Positions 1 to 11,720 of a stretch of 64,000 nt of DNA are shown piece after piece. The notes beneath the pieces are model-generated. The model was not told the origin of the DNA, searched no databases, and was given only the letters and a program-made list of their open reading frames with translations. Every line of letters starts with the position of its first letter. Position 1 is the first letter of the stretch. The DNA lies in assembly GCA_963970005.1 (NCBI GenBank), contig CAXAMN010018702.1, positions 30,555-94,554 of the forward strand, read 5' to 3'. Made by a program: the position numbers and the translations under genes. This DNA comes from Durusdinium trenchii (taxonomy: Eukaryota > Sar > Dinophyceae > Suessiales > Symbiodiniaceae).

Positions 1-69
1 TGTGCACCATGTCCTATATAATATACTAGGTCTTGTAGGTTTGCTTATAGGTTTGTCGGGGTCTCCCAG

Positions 70-144
70 GCCCTGCCCCACTTGGAGCAGTTCAACGACC
101 TGGCCCTGGGAGGCTCCAGCATGCGGGAGTCGTCCGAGTGCCCA
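70..144 (+). other. exon-like fragment, leucine-rich
   Basis: A short open stretch lies between an AG acceptor and a GT. It reads ALPHLEQFNDLALGGSSM, with leucine spacing reminiscent of a leucine-rich repeat. No neighbouring exon was found, so it may be one exon of a widely spaced gene entering from the left, or chance. Confidence 0.2.
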
Positions 145-1309
145 GTCTGAGACGGCCGCGCTGGAGCCCTTGGTTGGTTGATGAGTAGAGGGGAACACCC
201 TGGAAAACCCTCCAAGAGTACAAGCAATAGGGTCTATGGTGCCAAATCGGTACGTCTATTAGTCCCAACAGATACAAAAAGGACATCATTGGGTGGAGGT
301 GGAGGTGCATCATTTCACGATCTCCCGGCAACAAAATCCAGAGAACGTCTAAACTAGGAAAAATAACTGGACAGCCCACAATGAAGCCCTTGGTCAGCCG
401 GATCCGTTCTCTACGGACCCCAGCAATTTGTAATTTTATGCATCGCGCCATGACGTGAGGCAGTACTGAATCGATTTGAATCAGTTTTGAGCGGAGTCTC
501 CGCAATTCCTTGCAGCTTTCTGGTGTACATCGGCGAAACCCAGCTGTCATAGCTGCCCAGCCCCAGGATCCGTGCCCAGCTGTCCAACCAAGTTCGTTTC
601 GTACTTCGCTTCACCAGAAGAAGACCCATCCAGCCATGGGGCTATGGGAACTCCCATGGGAACTCTGCAGTGGATGGGTCGACTATAGGATCTGTCCGTC
701 CGCTTGTGGATGGGGTTGATGGCTCCAAGCTGCTATCTCTTTCCAAGGCCAGAGCTCACCTGCTTGCTGTTGATGCAGTGTTTGGAAGGCTGGACCGGGA
801 GGCATGCTAGTGTTGGCCTCGATCTGGGTGTTTGATGGAAGTGACCAAGATTCTGATCCAGGGTTTGAACATTCTATTATATTCTATTGCTGTTTCGAAT
901 CTGTTGTTTGCTTTTGCAAACATCGATGTCACTGTCAGAAAAAGAAACAACGTATATCAACGTATCGTATGTTGTTTTCCCATTTTGCACAATCATTTCG
1001 TTGGCTCAACCAACAATTGTTCAGCTGATGTGTGACGATGAGGGTCAAAAAGGTCAGTTTGTGCCAGCTGGGTCCAAATAGTCCAATACATGTCACAGAT
1101 GTATCGCATGGCCATGGCAGGAGTGCTTGTGTCTTCTCACCACGGACACGGGTGGCACGTCTCTGTGTCCTCAACGCTTCTAGGTATCGCCACGGACTTG
1201 GCGGACGGCGTGGGTGGAAGCGAAGCGCTGTCGGGAGGCCGAACGGAAGCACAGCCTGTTTCAGGCCTCAAAAGGGGGCGAGGCGGCCAGAAGTGTGGCG
1301 CACAGTAGC

Positions 1310-1395
1310 TTCTTGCTCCTAGTAGTAAGGCCAGGAGCGCCCCTAGTAGCTTCTTGCTCCTAGTAGCGATGCCCTTTGTTACTAGTAGCAAGAAG
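1310..1395. repeat. dispersed CTAGTAGC hairpin repeat, copy 1
   Basis: Variants of CTAGTAGCTTCTTGCTCCTA and of its reverse complement occur three times here. The consensus CTAGTAGC-TTCTT-GCTACTAG folds into an 8-bp stem with a 5-base loop. Related copies lie near 10.0 kb and partly at 44.6 kb. Confidence 0.6.
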
Positions 1396-4026
1396 TGCTT
1401 GGCAAGACATGAGGATTTGACAATATTTATGCATCTATAGTGTGGGGAGAAGCCCCCTGGTTTCTGGAAGGCCTTTTCGGGGGCGTAGTCGGGGGGCCGA
1501 CTATCACCATCCCCAATGTGTACAACCATATAGATTTTGTCTATTATACATTATATACTCACATGAATCCAAACATCACACAGGTTGGTCTATTTGAGGG
1601 TGTAACAGTCTTGATCTACAGAACCATGATGGAGAAACGTCTCACAGGGGAACCCTCAATACCGATGATCCTGACTTTTACCCCTGAATTGGTGCCTTCA
1701 TGTCTGAAGATTTGACACCGCGATCTTGTCTGATCAAGTGCTGTTCATCATGGACTCCATGGACTGTTTCATTTCGTTCCTTCGTTCTCCAAGGCTGAAG
1801 GCCAATTTGCAGGCGGATGCAGATGTGGATGCCTTCTGCGACGTCTTGCGGATTCTCAGCCCGGGCTCGCAGTCGGTGAGCGTGACCGGTTGCAAACTTC
1901 GGCGCACGCAGTCGTGCAGCCTCAGACTTGGTCCCTGTTCTTGAACCCCTTTTTTTGGGGAGCCCTATAGGGCTCCAACCATACATATCGGTTAGACCCT
2001 GGCACCCACCCCAAACCCACCCCAACCACCACCTGGGGATGTGGTTGGAGCCCAAACGGGAGTAATCCCACATTGAACCGCATGGGATCCCAGTGCAGCT
2101 TCACACCGTTCACCACTCGGAGACTGCAGCTTATACAATCGGTGCCTCGGAGACTGAGCTCGGGACGGGTACACTCTGACGAACACATCAGATGGAAGGG
2201 GAAAATGGATGAACATGGTCACTTTTTAGACTACTTTCCCTTTATGAATAGGCCATATTCCATGTGATGTGTTCATCAGAGTGTACTTGAGGCCTTTCAT
2301 TCCCGCCCCTGTGCGTTCCAGTTTGAGCACTGAAACAAAGTCGCAGGTCGGACACCTCTCCTCATTGACTTGAACTTTTCGGACAAGCGCATGGAAACCG
2401 CCGGGGCCGCAACAAGGGGCAACATCTGAGGATGTTAGAAGGTGCTGGAAGAGTTATCCAAGGGTCCCGGTCAGGGATCTTCTCTTTCCATAATTATAGA
2501 CAGTTGATGAGGTCTTTTTGGAGCAGGATGTGGATGCTGCCATACTGGCATGCTGCATGTTTTGTTGCCCACATTATATCGGCAAATACTCCAGTGGTAA
2601 CATTGGGTCCACCAGTCAGTTCATGTCTATTGCTCTCCAACATCTATGCCAATTGTTTCGAGCCAAACCTGCATCGCTTTGAGCAAGTCAGACGGAAAAA
2701 CATCACAACATGAGCATGCGGATCCAGGGAATGTGCATTGATGTGTAGATGATCAGTTACTTAAAACCAAAGACAGGAGCTCCTGGAAGATCCTAAGTTC
2801 TTTGAGTTATGGACGAACCATTTGTCCCACCACCGTCGAAGGGAAAAGCCATGTCAAGCAAGCAGCGAGCTTGAGCATTGATTCTTCGCGTGGGCCTGCT
2901 GCCTTCACTCCCATGCTTTTGGCCTTTGGCGCCCAGCAGGTCTCGAAGGGAGCGTTTTGCACGAGCGCTCAGCATTAAGCCCACCCAGATGGCACCCATG
3001 CACCTCACCAAGAGCCACGTATGTTTTTGGACAAAGACTCCTTGCAGGTGTTCACCCCTTTTCCACCGGTCCGGGAAGGTCTTTGAACATATTCGTCCTT
3101 TCCACCATGCAGACACGCGTTTCTATTTTCCCATTCGTGCAGGAAAACACGTGTTTGCATGTTCCCTCCACACCATGTGCTTGTCCCTAAAAAACACCTA
3201 TTCCAGTCATTTGCATATTCCAGTCTAGTCGTTTCTTCACACCAAAAACGCCCCTGATCTCTTGCCAGGCATCTGCGACCCGCGCGGCCATCGCCGCACC
3301 AGATTCGGCGGGGCGTTCCGCGTTCAACCGGGTCGTGTCTGGCAACACGGCACGGTCAACTGGGTCAACGAAAGGATGGCGCCACCTGGTGGAATTGGGA
3401 GAAGAACTCACGGCTGCCGCACTCCAACATCGGTCGGCGCTAGTTTGGTAATGGAGGGTACGGCACTGGCATGAATGTGTCAATTGGTCATATCGTCTTT
3501 GACTGGATCACATGCTTCACATGGTCTTACTTGGATACCTGAAGTGCCAACGGTTGGGCTTGCTGGAGTCAGCATCCTTGCCCAGAATGTACCAGGTCAA
3601 CGTGGGCCTGAAATTGCTCAGGTTCACGCCGCAAACGGCTGGCCTTTGCCGTAGAAGCCCAAACATCAAACTGGTGTCCAACGCCAGTTTCCAAAGTTTC
3701 CATCAGATGTTGATCACCAGTGTCCACCACTTTCGCTTTTCGCCCCAGGTGCTACGCCAACCTTCCCCTTGTGTGCTGTTGGCCCAGCTGCTTTGCTGCT
3801 CCTGCGCCGTGATCCACGGCGCAGCCGCGGCAGCGCTACCGGGCCGTCGCGGCTGGCGAGGAGCGCATTGACGGAGAGGGACACGGTGAAGATGGTGCCT
3901 GGGCCGATGTTGCTGGAGCGGTGGTTTCAGAAGGTTCCATGGCACTGGGGGTCCCCAAGATGGCACTGCCATCTCTCAATCCACTAAAGAAGATGGACAT
4001 GTCCGGCTTGCAGTGCTGCACTGCTT

Positions 4027-4070
4027 ACAGATGTGATGAGTTTCTGAAAAACAGATGTGATGAGTTTCTG
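4027..4070 (+). repeat. 24-bp direct repeat, two copies
   Basis: ACAGATGTGATGAGTTTCTG occurs at 4027 and again at 4051. It is a simple local duplication in non-coding sequence. Confidence 0.7.
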
Positions 4071-4637
4071 TGTTATGGACCTGCCACAAGGAGGAAAGCA
4101 AAAGCTCTCCTCCTCATGGAGGGTGTCTTAGCTCAACGGCAGAAGAGAATCACGGATGTTTCCCCAAGCAGCACGGTGCACTGTGCGATAGCCGGGTCCT
4201 CCGGTTTTGACCCACAGCCCGAGGATGGCTTCCCAGATGAGCTCTTCTACCTCGTTCCCCGGATCGGCGTGCAGCTTGGCCTTGGCCAGCGGCTTTTGGT
4301 CGGCAGACTTGGTTGGGAGGTTCATTGATATTCATGTGCAGTGCAGATTCAATAATACTGTGTATATATAGGTATAATTATACATTATAATATACAGAGA
4401 GAGAGAGAGAGATCGAAAGGGAGATGGAGAGTTTTTTCAACCAATTACAACCGATATAGCTTGTTCTGGGGTTGTTTTACCATGGAGGGCTGCTTGTAGT
4501 TTTTCTAATGTTCAAGCAGAAAGCATACAGAGCCAAGCAAGGTTCTTCTTAGATGATTGAGATGTCAGAGATGTGACAAGCTCCCGAAATCTGCACAAAA
4601 CATGCACACACACACGATATTTATAATCGATAGTCGT

Positions 4638-4718
<81 letters not shown>

Positions 4719-4728
4719 NNNNNNNNNN

Positions 4729-4775
<47 letters not shown>

Positions 4776-4799
4776 AAGATAGATAGATAGATAGATAGA
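4638..4799. repeat. (GATA)n microsatellite with a 10-N gap
   Basis: A tetranucleotide GATA array runs through the stretch with a few slips and contains N at 4719-4728, so its true length is unknown. A short AG dinucleotide run lies upstream near 4397. Any open frame across the array is an artefact of the repeat. Confidence 0.9.
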
Positions 4800-4829
4800 T
4801 ATTATAAACAAAAACAATCCAAAACATAT

Positions 4830-6860
4830 TTATATATGCAGCCTGCAGACAGTGCCTTCTTGGAGCTTTGAGAACCATGGCAAACCTTTTCGTTGCAAAT
4901 CCTCCAGGTATCACGTGGACGACCACTTCCGCGCCCAGCTCACAGAGCCACTCACCTTATTCAGCAGTTCCCAGACACTCCATGGGACTGGCATATAGAT
5001 GTGGGTGGTTTGAGGGTCAATCTAGGTAAATATTCCACACATGGAGTGTTTGAGGTTGTGTTCTTCGTTTTCGAAAGTGGAGTTGTCCGTTTCGAGCTGG
5101 CTTCGAAACATATATAGAGCTGTCACGAAGTGCATTTTAAGAAAGGCCAGCACGTGTTTTGCTATTAGGTGTTTGAATTTTTGGGAGCTTCCACTGAGCC
5201 ACTTGAACTTTCCAGAAAAACTGCAGTCAGCAAACGACAGAAACCGCCCAGGCTTTATCGGCTCTTGCTTCCAAAGGGTGGGAATTTGCTGGACCTCTGC
5301 AGTCAGCATGACTCTCACCTACCTCCAGAGGCGCGGTCGCTGAATGGGGGGTCCATGGTCGCGTCGCGTCGGTCTGTGGAGATGGGATGTTCGGGAGGAC
5401 GGGCGAAGCCTGACTGGTCAAGCGAGTCGTCCATCGCTTGGACTGGTCAAGCATTGGAATCCGGCATCGGTCCGTTGTTTTTCCTCAATCCTGAAAGCAG
5501 AATGACCACGTGGGGGGGGGGGAAGGCTATCAGCCTATGGCAGTGGGTCATGCCGGATAGTCGTTTCTGGGATCAAACGCTAAGCTCACTGCAAGTAACC
5601 TGCAACAGAATGGCCTTATCAACCGTAAAAGGAGGTGAATCACCGGGATTGCTACAGTGCACGGGCAGGGCTCAGCCTTTGTCATCAGTGAATCTCACAC
5701 GTGCTGGCAGGTGGATTACACCCTGACAGTTCATGGCATGAACCAGTTGCTTGGGCGCAAGCAGAAATAATACAGAATCCTTTGCCTTTGGGTGGGTTTT
5801 CGAGGCTACAAAATGCTACAAACACCATTGGGAGCTTTGGGCTCCAGCTTCGATGGTTGTAGGTGCTTCAGGTCCCAAGAAAACCATGGCTCAACTCAAG
5901 GGGACTGCTTTGTTGCTTCGCCACCGCCAAGGACGCGGTGCTCAGGACTGGGAAGAGCGGGCCAGGGAACCTTTGAAATCATTCCAACAGTGAAACAAGA
6001 GGTGCTCAGCCTGGGCCATTCAGATAATCCTGGGGTTGTTTGTGTGATCAGTGCTGAATAAATACAAGCTGAACCACCTTCACCAGTATCCCAACCGGTC
6101 AGTGGATTCCTTCTTTTTCACGGATTCTCAAGACCATGATATAGATGTTTGATTCATCCAGTCAAAGCCAAGTCCGTGCACTGAAAACCCCCCATGCTGC
6201 CAAATGAACTATAACCTCCTCAACTTTGCAAATTTATTGTCCGCTCTCTCTCTCTCTCTCTCTTTTTTGGGGGTTTCTTCCGGAACCGGACGAGGCCTAA
6301 AAAAGCTTCACCGAAATGGTGGAGCTGGACATGATGGACGTCCAAAGCAATTGTCATTCCCGATGAGGATGGTGGTTCAGTGACCAGCTTCTTTTCAGGA
6401 GAGAGCGGCTTCGGAGCCAGGGGTATCCATATTCCCCATTGAACAGGGAGGGGAGTTCCCCAACCCCTTGCTAGATGACCTTCGTTTGAAAAGGTGTTCC
6501 GTTTGGAGCAGGTGTGAAAACAGGCTTGACCATGGGTGACCTGCCTTCAGTTCGTGAAGGTTGTTTCCCGGATTCTGGAAGAACTTCTGGTCAGCTTGGA
6601 GGAACTACCAGTGTTGCGTCTAGACGTCTCGGATGTCAACAAGGACCCCCACTATGTAGGGGTGGTGCATGGACAAACACACCCTGAAGCATCCTTAAAC
6701 CATCCTATATATAACCGTAAAAACTTATTTCAAGGGGGGTCAATAGACTATATATATAGGGACTTCAAATGCGGGGTCACCACCCGCCCTGTTTCCTTGT
6801 CCTTCTTCACCTGCCAAAGGGGGGACACCGAGTCTCCCCCGGAGCGCCGAGCCGCCCCAG
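4830..6860. other. gene-poor stretch with a CT run
   Basis: No supported exon was found. A CT dinucleotide run lies at about 6242-6263. The first recognisable exon of the downstream methyltransferase gene starts at 6861, so 5' exons of that gene, including its SAM-binding motif I, may be hidden here. Confidence 0.35.
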
Positions 6861-9800
6861 GTTGGAGTTGCTCGCCAACTCGAGGGCCTCGGAGCGCTTC
6901 ACCCGGAACTTCAACGAGGTGACCGGGCGACAGGTGGTTGCGCAAGAGAGGTTGTTGGTGACCGTAAAGGGGTACCATACCTGGGCTGGTCAAAGAAAAT
7001 GGTGCTTGAACCTGTGTTGGCTTGAGGCGAATGTTCTCCGGACGGGACCGATGTGTTTTTGTTTTTGTTTTTTTTTTGCGTGGGGTGCTCAAAAAGATAT
7101 CCTGTAAGATTCAAGGGGTTGAGATCCCTGGACCCTGAAAAGATGTTGTCTTTTTTGGCCTCGCCGGAAAACATGCCGCATAAAGATGCAGAATGTGCGT
7201 GACAGAAACATGACACCAAAATGACGCAGAAGCAACACAAAGAAAATGTCTCCTTTTGGTGGCAATAGAACAATAGATCAGGATCCGCCACCCATCACTG
7301 GTTCCAGAATTTGTTTATCAGGAGTTCATTTGATTTGATATCTTAGCATAGGCGGTCTTCCCGTCAACTACTCGTTCTTGCCCGATACTTAGACGTTCTT
7401 ACCGGTTCCTACCTCACTACAATCAATAGTTGGGTGGACAAAGGAATGGTAGCCTTTTGGGCGAGTGAGTGACATAAGTCTCAAAAACTTTAGACTGGAC
7501 TAGAGTCAGGTGGCAAGTGTTTGCTTTCTCAAAGCTTGTTCCTTCAAATTCGGGTTCTGGCTTTTGAAAATAGAGTTTGCATGTGGTGAAAAACAGGAAT
7601 ATATAACTACATCTTGCACTTACACTAAGAAGGCATGTCTGACGCCTGCATGTAAGAATGCATGTAATTCTGCCTGCAGTGTTTGATCCTCCTTGTCAGG
7701 TACAGGGGAAAGTAGAGGCGAATAAATTGACATACTAGTTCTTGGAGTAAAATGTATCGACCAAACAGGGGTTGAGGGGCAAAATAATATTCAGTTTTAG
7801 GACAATCCAATATACATTTTGTTTGGACCCCCCGTGTCATTGGTCTTTGCTGTCTCATCGTTCTCGTCAAAGAACACTTGTCCACACCCCCGAAAAGACC
7901 CTTGGCCGCTGCAGATCCTCCCGAGGACCCCAGCCTCAGCAACCTTCCGAGCAACTCCTTCGATGCGGTGCCCTGGCCGTACGAGGAGTGGCGCCGGAAG
8001 TTCGGCCGTGGGTGAGAGGACCAATGGGACCTCGATTGGCATGCTTGCAAACACCAGAATCTACCACCCAAAGGTGGGTCCTATGGAAAGTCTTAATTAA
8101 TATGTCTTATATAGTTTTAATGCAGACACCTTGATTTGTTGAGCCTCACCTGAAGCAGTGTGCGGGATCTGTTTACTTTGTGGTTGTTTAATGTCAGCGT
8201 CATCCACATTTTAGCTGATGGGCTATCCGCAGTCTACAGTGCCACAGCGGTGTGCTGAATAGGATTTGACTGGATAGGGATGGCCCTTCAATTTACAAAC
8301 CTCTTTGAACCGGACGCATGTTCCCTTCATGTGTTTGTCTTCTCTTTCCCCTTTTGTATCTTCTGGGGGCGTAGTGTACTCGAACAGTTGGTGTAAATGT
8401 ACCGGACAACAATCCACGCACACGATTTTCCCACGCAACGCGGGACAAGTTCGTGCAGTGACCGGATCCTCTGCAGAAACCCTCGTGAGCCGTCGGGTGA
8501 CCTGTCGTCATCGCCGTCGCAATCCATGGGACCGGAGGATTTGCCCATCAATTATGGTCATCAAGGCCAGAGGTGGGTTTCAACTGTGGTTGTGTTTTTT
8601 TAATTGTTTGTTCATTATTGTTTCAGGGCAATTCATATAAAGGTAACTGTTCAGGTCCCATGGATTGTGGGTCTGTGAGAGGACTTGACCGAAGTTGATT
8701 GACGTTTTCCTCTCATGAAGGCTTGTAGTCGGACGTCAGTATGTTCTCCAATCAATTTCTCAGAGGGTATGTGGATCCTTAGGGTTTGTTTCGTCCCGAA
8801 GCTATCCTGTACCTTTCTCACCGTGGAAGGTTAGACACGGGACCTCGATCAATTCAATTTTTGTTTAGTCTGTCGGCTGTCGGTTGCTTGACGAGCGAGG
8901 ATTCGCCACTCGATGCCACTCCCAATCTGTCACCTGGTGACTCATCTGTCCATCGGTGTGCGATTTCGACATGCATCTCACATCATGCCGAAGAAACGCG
9001 TGACCACCCATGGTCAATTGAATTCTTTGTTTTTTGGATGCCCAAGACCTGGGCAGTTGCTGAGTTGCTGTTAGGTGCTCATGACGGTGTCCATTCAGTA
9101 CATGCAGCGGCCGGTGGAGCTGCTGAAGGAGGAAAGGCTTTCGGTGGTGCACATCCTTTGGGTCCTAAACCACCGAGTCTTTTGGGTCGGTGAACACCCC
9201 AAGAAGATCACGTAGGATCCATACAAAGCACCCAGCAACACGTGGTGGTTATGATTTGATGTATAGACTCTTGATTCATAAACCCCTCAATTTGAATGCA
9301 GGAACTCGCGGACGATCCAATCGCGCGCTCCCCCCAATTTGAATTGGACATCCTCTTCATATATGGGGGGGGTATGGTCGGTATGGTCCTCAAGAGTCTA
9401 CAAAAAACCATCACCACTCGCCCGTTTCCCCGCATCTCTTCGCCTTGGCTTTCGTCCGCTGAAATCGATCCCTCGCCCTCGTCCGGATCCTCGGTCCGGA
9501 TCGTCGTCCGTTCCGGTGAGGCCGCGAGAGTCCTGAAGCCCGGTGGCCAATTGATCGTGAGCTTCTCCAATCGCAGCCTGGTCCGTGCGGACGGGGACAA
9601 GTGGGACACGTGCGCCGTTTGGGGGGGGCAAAGGCCCTGACTGGGTGGAGTGGAGAGTGGTGAACACGTGAACGTCTTCGACCGAAAGGGTTGTTGCCAA
9701 GGCCCAGGTGGCCCAGGAGAGTTCTGAATGCCTGACTTCTTGGACATCCTGCCTATATACCGAGTCAGTTGATAATTATAACCTAAAACAATTTTTTGGG

Positions 9801-10126
9801 GGGGTTGGTTTCCCCGCCATGACATCAAGCATATATCAAATAAATATTGAGGGAGTCAGGCCGTCAGGCCAGCTAGCGGCTAGAATTCTGAGATGCAAGC
9901 TGGGTGAAAGAACATCATAAAGATTCTCGCAAGTGGTGAGAGTTTCTCGATGTTTATGTATTCGGATTCGGAACATTGAACAAGCAACACCAGACTTCAT
10001 TCCTTCTAGTAGCTTCTTGTTACTAGTAGCGATGGCCTACACCTAGTAGCTTCTTGCTACTAGTAGTCTTCATTCTTCTACCAGGCATGTTCTTCACCAA
10101 AGCCATCGAGATTTGGCGAGCGCAAC
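6861..10126 (+). CDS. class I SAM-dependent methyltransferase, split in small exons
   Basis: Five short exons, read in order, resemble the central part of Methyltransf_11-type proteins known from plants and algae. They are: 6861-6918 (ELLANSRASERFTRNFNE); 7915-7967 (DPSLSNLPSNSFDA); 9075-9131 (VLMTVSIQYMQRPVELLKE); 9521-9575 (AARVLKPGGQLIVSFSNR); and 10085 to about 10126 (MFFTKAIEIWR). Joins 2-3 and 3-4 keep phase exactly, and join 4-5 also keeps phase, adding one Ser. The join from exon 1 to exon 2 does not fit phase with the borders I chose. The VLKPGG and SFSNR motifs are the clearest signature of the family. Donors appear to be GT (7967), GA (9131) and GC (9575). The N-terminal SAM-binding motif and the C-terminus were not found, so the gene is partial as seen. 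Its substrate cannot be told. Introns are about 0.4-1.1 kb. Confidence 0.7.
10003..10063. repeat. dispersed CTAGTAGC hairpin repeat, copy 2
   Basis: Two tandem variants of the same short hairpin unit seen near 1.3 kb, separated by GCGATGGCCTACAC. The unit ends about 20 bases before the last methyltransferase exon, inside its intron. Confidence 0.6.
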
Positions 10127-10574
10127 GAAATATGAAGCTCGGAGGTCCACCTCTCTGAGGGCGGATGGGTCGGTTAAACCGAAAAAGACCCGGACGAGCG
10201 TGGGTGAAATCCGAAGACCAAGCGTGATGGTTACCCACTTCCAAGTTCACGTTCATTATATAACAATCAGTGGAGATCAAGGTCATTCAGACCTACAGTT
10301 TGGTGTTCAGACCAGTTGGCATTGGTTGAATATGTATATAATATACAGTATATATTTAATATATTGGCATGTGCGTTCTTAATGCCATATTTCCCACTCC
10401 TTGCAGAGCAACATTTTGAAGGGTCGCGCGTTCACAACTAAATATTGTTCACTCTTTTAAGGGGACGATTGCCCCAAGGACCATGGAATTGACATCAGAT
10501 AGAGGCTTATATTTGATAAACTGTACTCAGGGTCCAGCAGTCTCAAATGCATTCCCTGGAAGAGGCCACATAAT

Positions 10575-10690
10575 TTCTTTCAAAGACGACAAACCCCATT
10601 GTTGCAGCTTTGGGGCTTCTTGTTGGAGCCCTGTTCTTGGGTAGATTACACCATAAGGAATGCCTCTATAACTGATCATTTTTTCTCCAA
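10575..10690. repeat. copy of the 28-29.8 kb repeat family
   Basis: This stretch shares GGGGCTTCTTGTTGG, then CCCTGTTC, then ACCATAAGGAATGCCTC, with the inverted repeat arm at 28.2 kb and, in reverse complement, with the tandem units at 29.2-29.8 kb. It is a dispersed, moderately diverged repeat. Confidence 0.65.
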
Positions 10691-10729
10691 ACAGTTTACT
10701 GTTGGGGTTCTATCTTAGAAAAAAGAGCT

Positions 10730-11125
10730 GGCCACACTCACTGGCCGTGCCCCTGAACTCTGTGGCTGGGCTCTGTGGCCCGGCTCTGTGTCCGGGCCTT
10801 GTCCTCCTCCTGTTCCCCAAACGAGCTGGCCACACTGACTGGCCACGCCCCTGAACTCTGTGGCCGGGTCTTGTCCTCCTCTTGTGCTGCTGTTGTCCTT
10901 CTCTTGTCCTGCTGTTGTCCTCTGGCCACGCCCACCTGCCCTGGCCACACTGATTGGCCACACCCCTGAACTCTGTGGCCAGGCTCTGTGGCCGGTCTTG
11001 TGCTCCTCTTGTCTTCTCTTGTCCTGCTGCTGTCCTCCTGTTGTCCTTCTTTTATCCTGCTGTTGTCCTCTGGCCGCGCTGACCAGCCCTGGCCACAATG
11101 ATTGGCCGCACCCCTGAACTCTGTG
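10730..11125. repeat. GC-rich tandem repeat array, about four units
   Basis: Units of uneven length, about 95-155 bp, begin near 10730, 10823, 10938 and 11091. Each carries CTGGCCAC followed by CCCCTGAACTCTGTGGCC, then a variable run of TTGTCCT triplet-like blocks. Open frames across it are repetitive (Gln, Arg, Gly) and are not regarded as genes. Confidence 0.75.
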
Positions 11126-11445
11126 GCCAAGTGTTTAGAATGCTGAGTGACGTCCAATCGGATGTCCGCGAAAGAAGCGGGTTCGCGTAGGGGCCCGTCT
11201 CACACAGTTGATAGATGGGGCGCCCGATAATGTGCCTGTGAGACCCATTGGACATTGTCATTTTTCAATAGTATGGTCAACAGCTGGAGAGGAGTCTGGC
11301 CGAACAAATAGCGACGTCGGTGCCAACAAAAATCATTCATGAATCAGTTTGCTCTTGGGGGAAGGTAGGCCGTACCAGGAAATCGTTTTTTGACAAATAT
11401 TGGTTATAGTGTGCGTGGGCCTCTTTGTCTGTTGCCCACTTGGAT

Positions 11446-11492
11446 CTATTTGGATCTATATATAAAATGTGTGGATCTATATATAAATAATG
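11446..11492. repeat. GGATCTATATATAAA motif repeats
   Basis: GGATCTATATATAAA occurs twice, plus a shortened copy just before. The same motif recurs in the array right of the N gap near 19.8 kb. Confidence 0.6.
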
Positions 11493-11720
11493 TGAGGATC
11501 TGTTGGAAAAAGGTCAGGATGGAAAATTCACAGGTTGCCTCACCCACTCCTGACACATCTTGGAGTTCACTCATTGGCTCTAACTTTTTTCCCCTCTCAC
11601 ACTGCCTTCAAAGTCTCTGGGAGTGTGTGTGCGGAAACGCACGCACCTTGCACAAATATGGATTTGGCCAATGTGGCAACCCATCAAATCTGAATCGAAC
11701 TGATTCATCAAAAAAGTGAA

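Larger units (their letters stand above)
145..4330. other. gene-poor stretch
   Basis: I find no exon chain that joins in phase. GC-richer islands near 1.8-1.95, 3.26-3.43 and 3.76-3.9 kb could be isolated exons, but none has a recognisable motif. The rest looks like intron or intergenic DNA. Confidence 0.4.

Noticed and set aside
4621..4926. Ile/Tyr/Leu/Ser repeat protein over the GATA array
   Set aside because: It is a translation of a microsatellite that also contains an N gap.
8460..8570. Extra exon of the SAM methyltransferase at 8.5 kb
   Set aside because: It is open and GC-rich, but the exons at 7967 and 9075 join directly in phase and match the family without it.
10710..11157. Gln/Arg/Gly-rich long frames on the minus strand
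   Set aside because: They follow the GC-rich tandem repeat and have no non-repetitive part.
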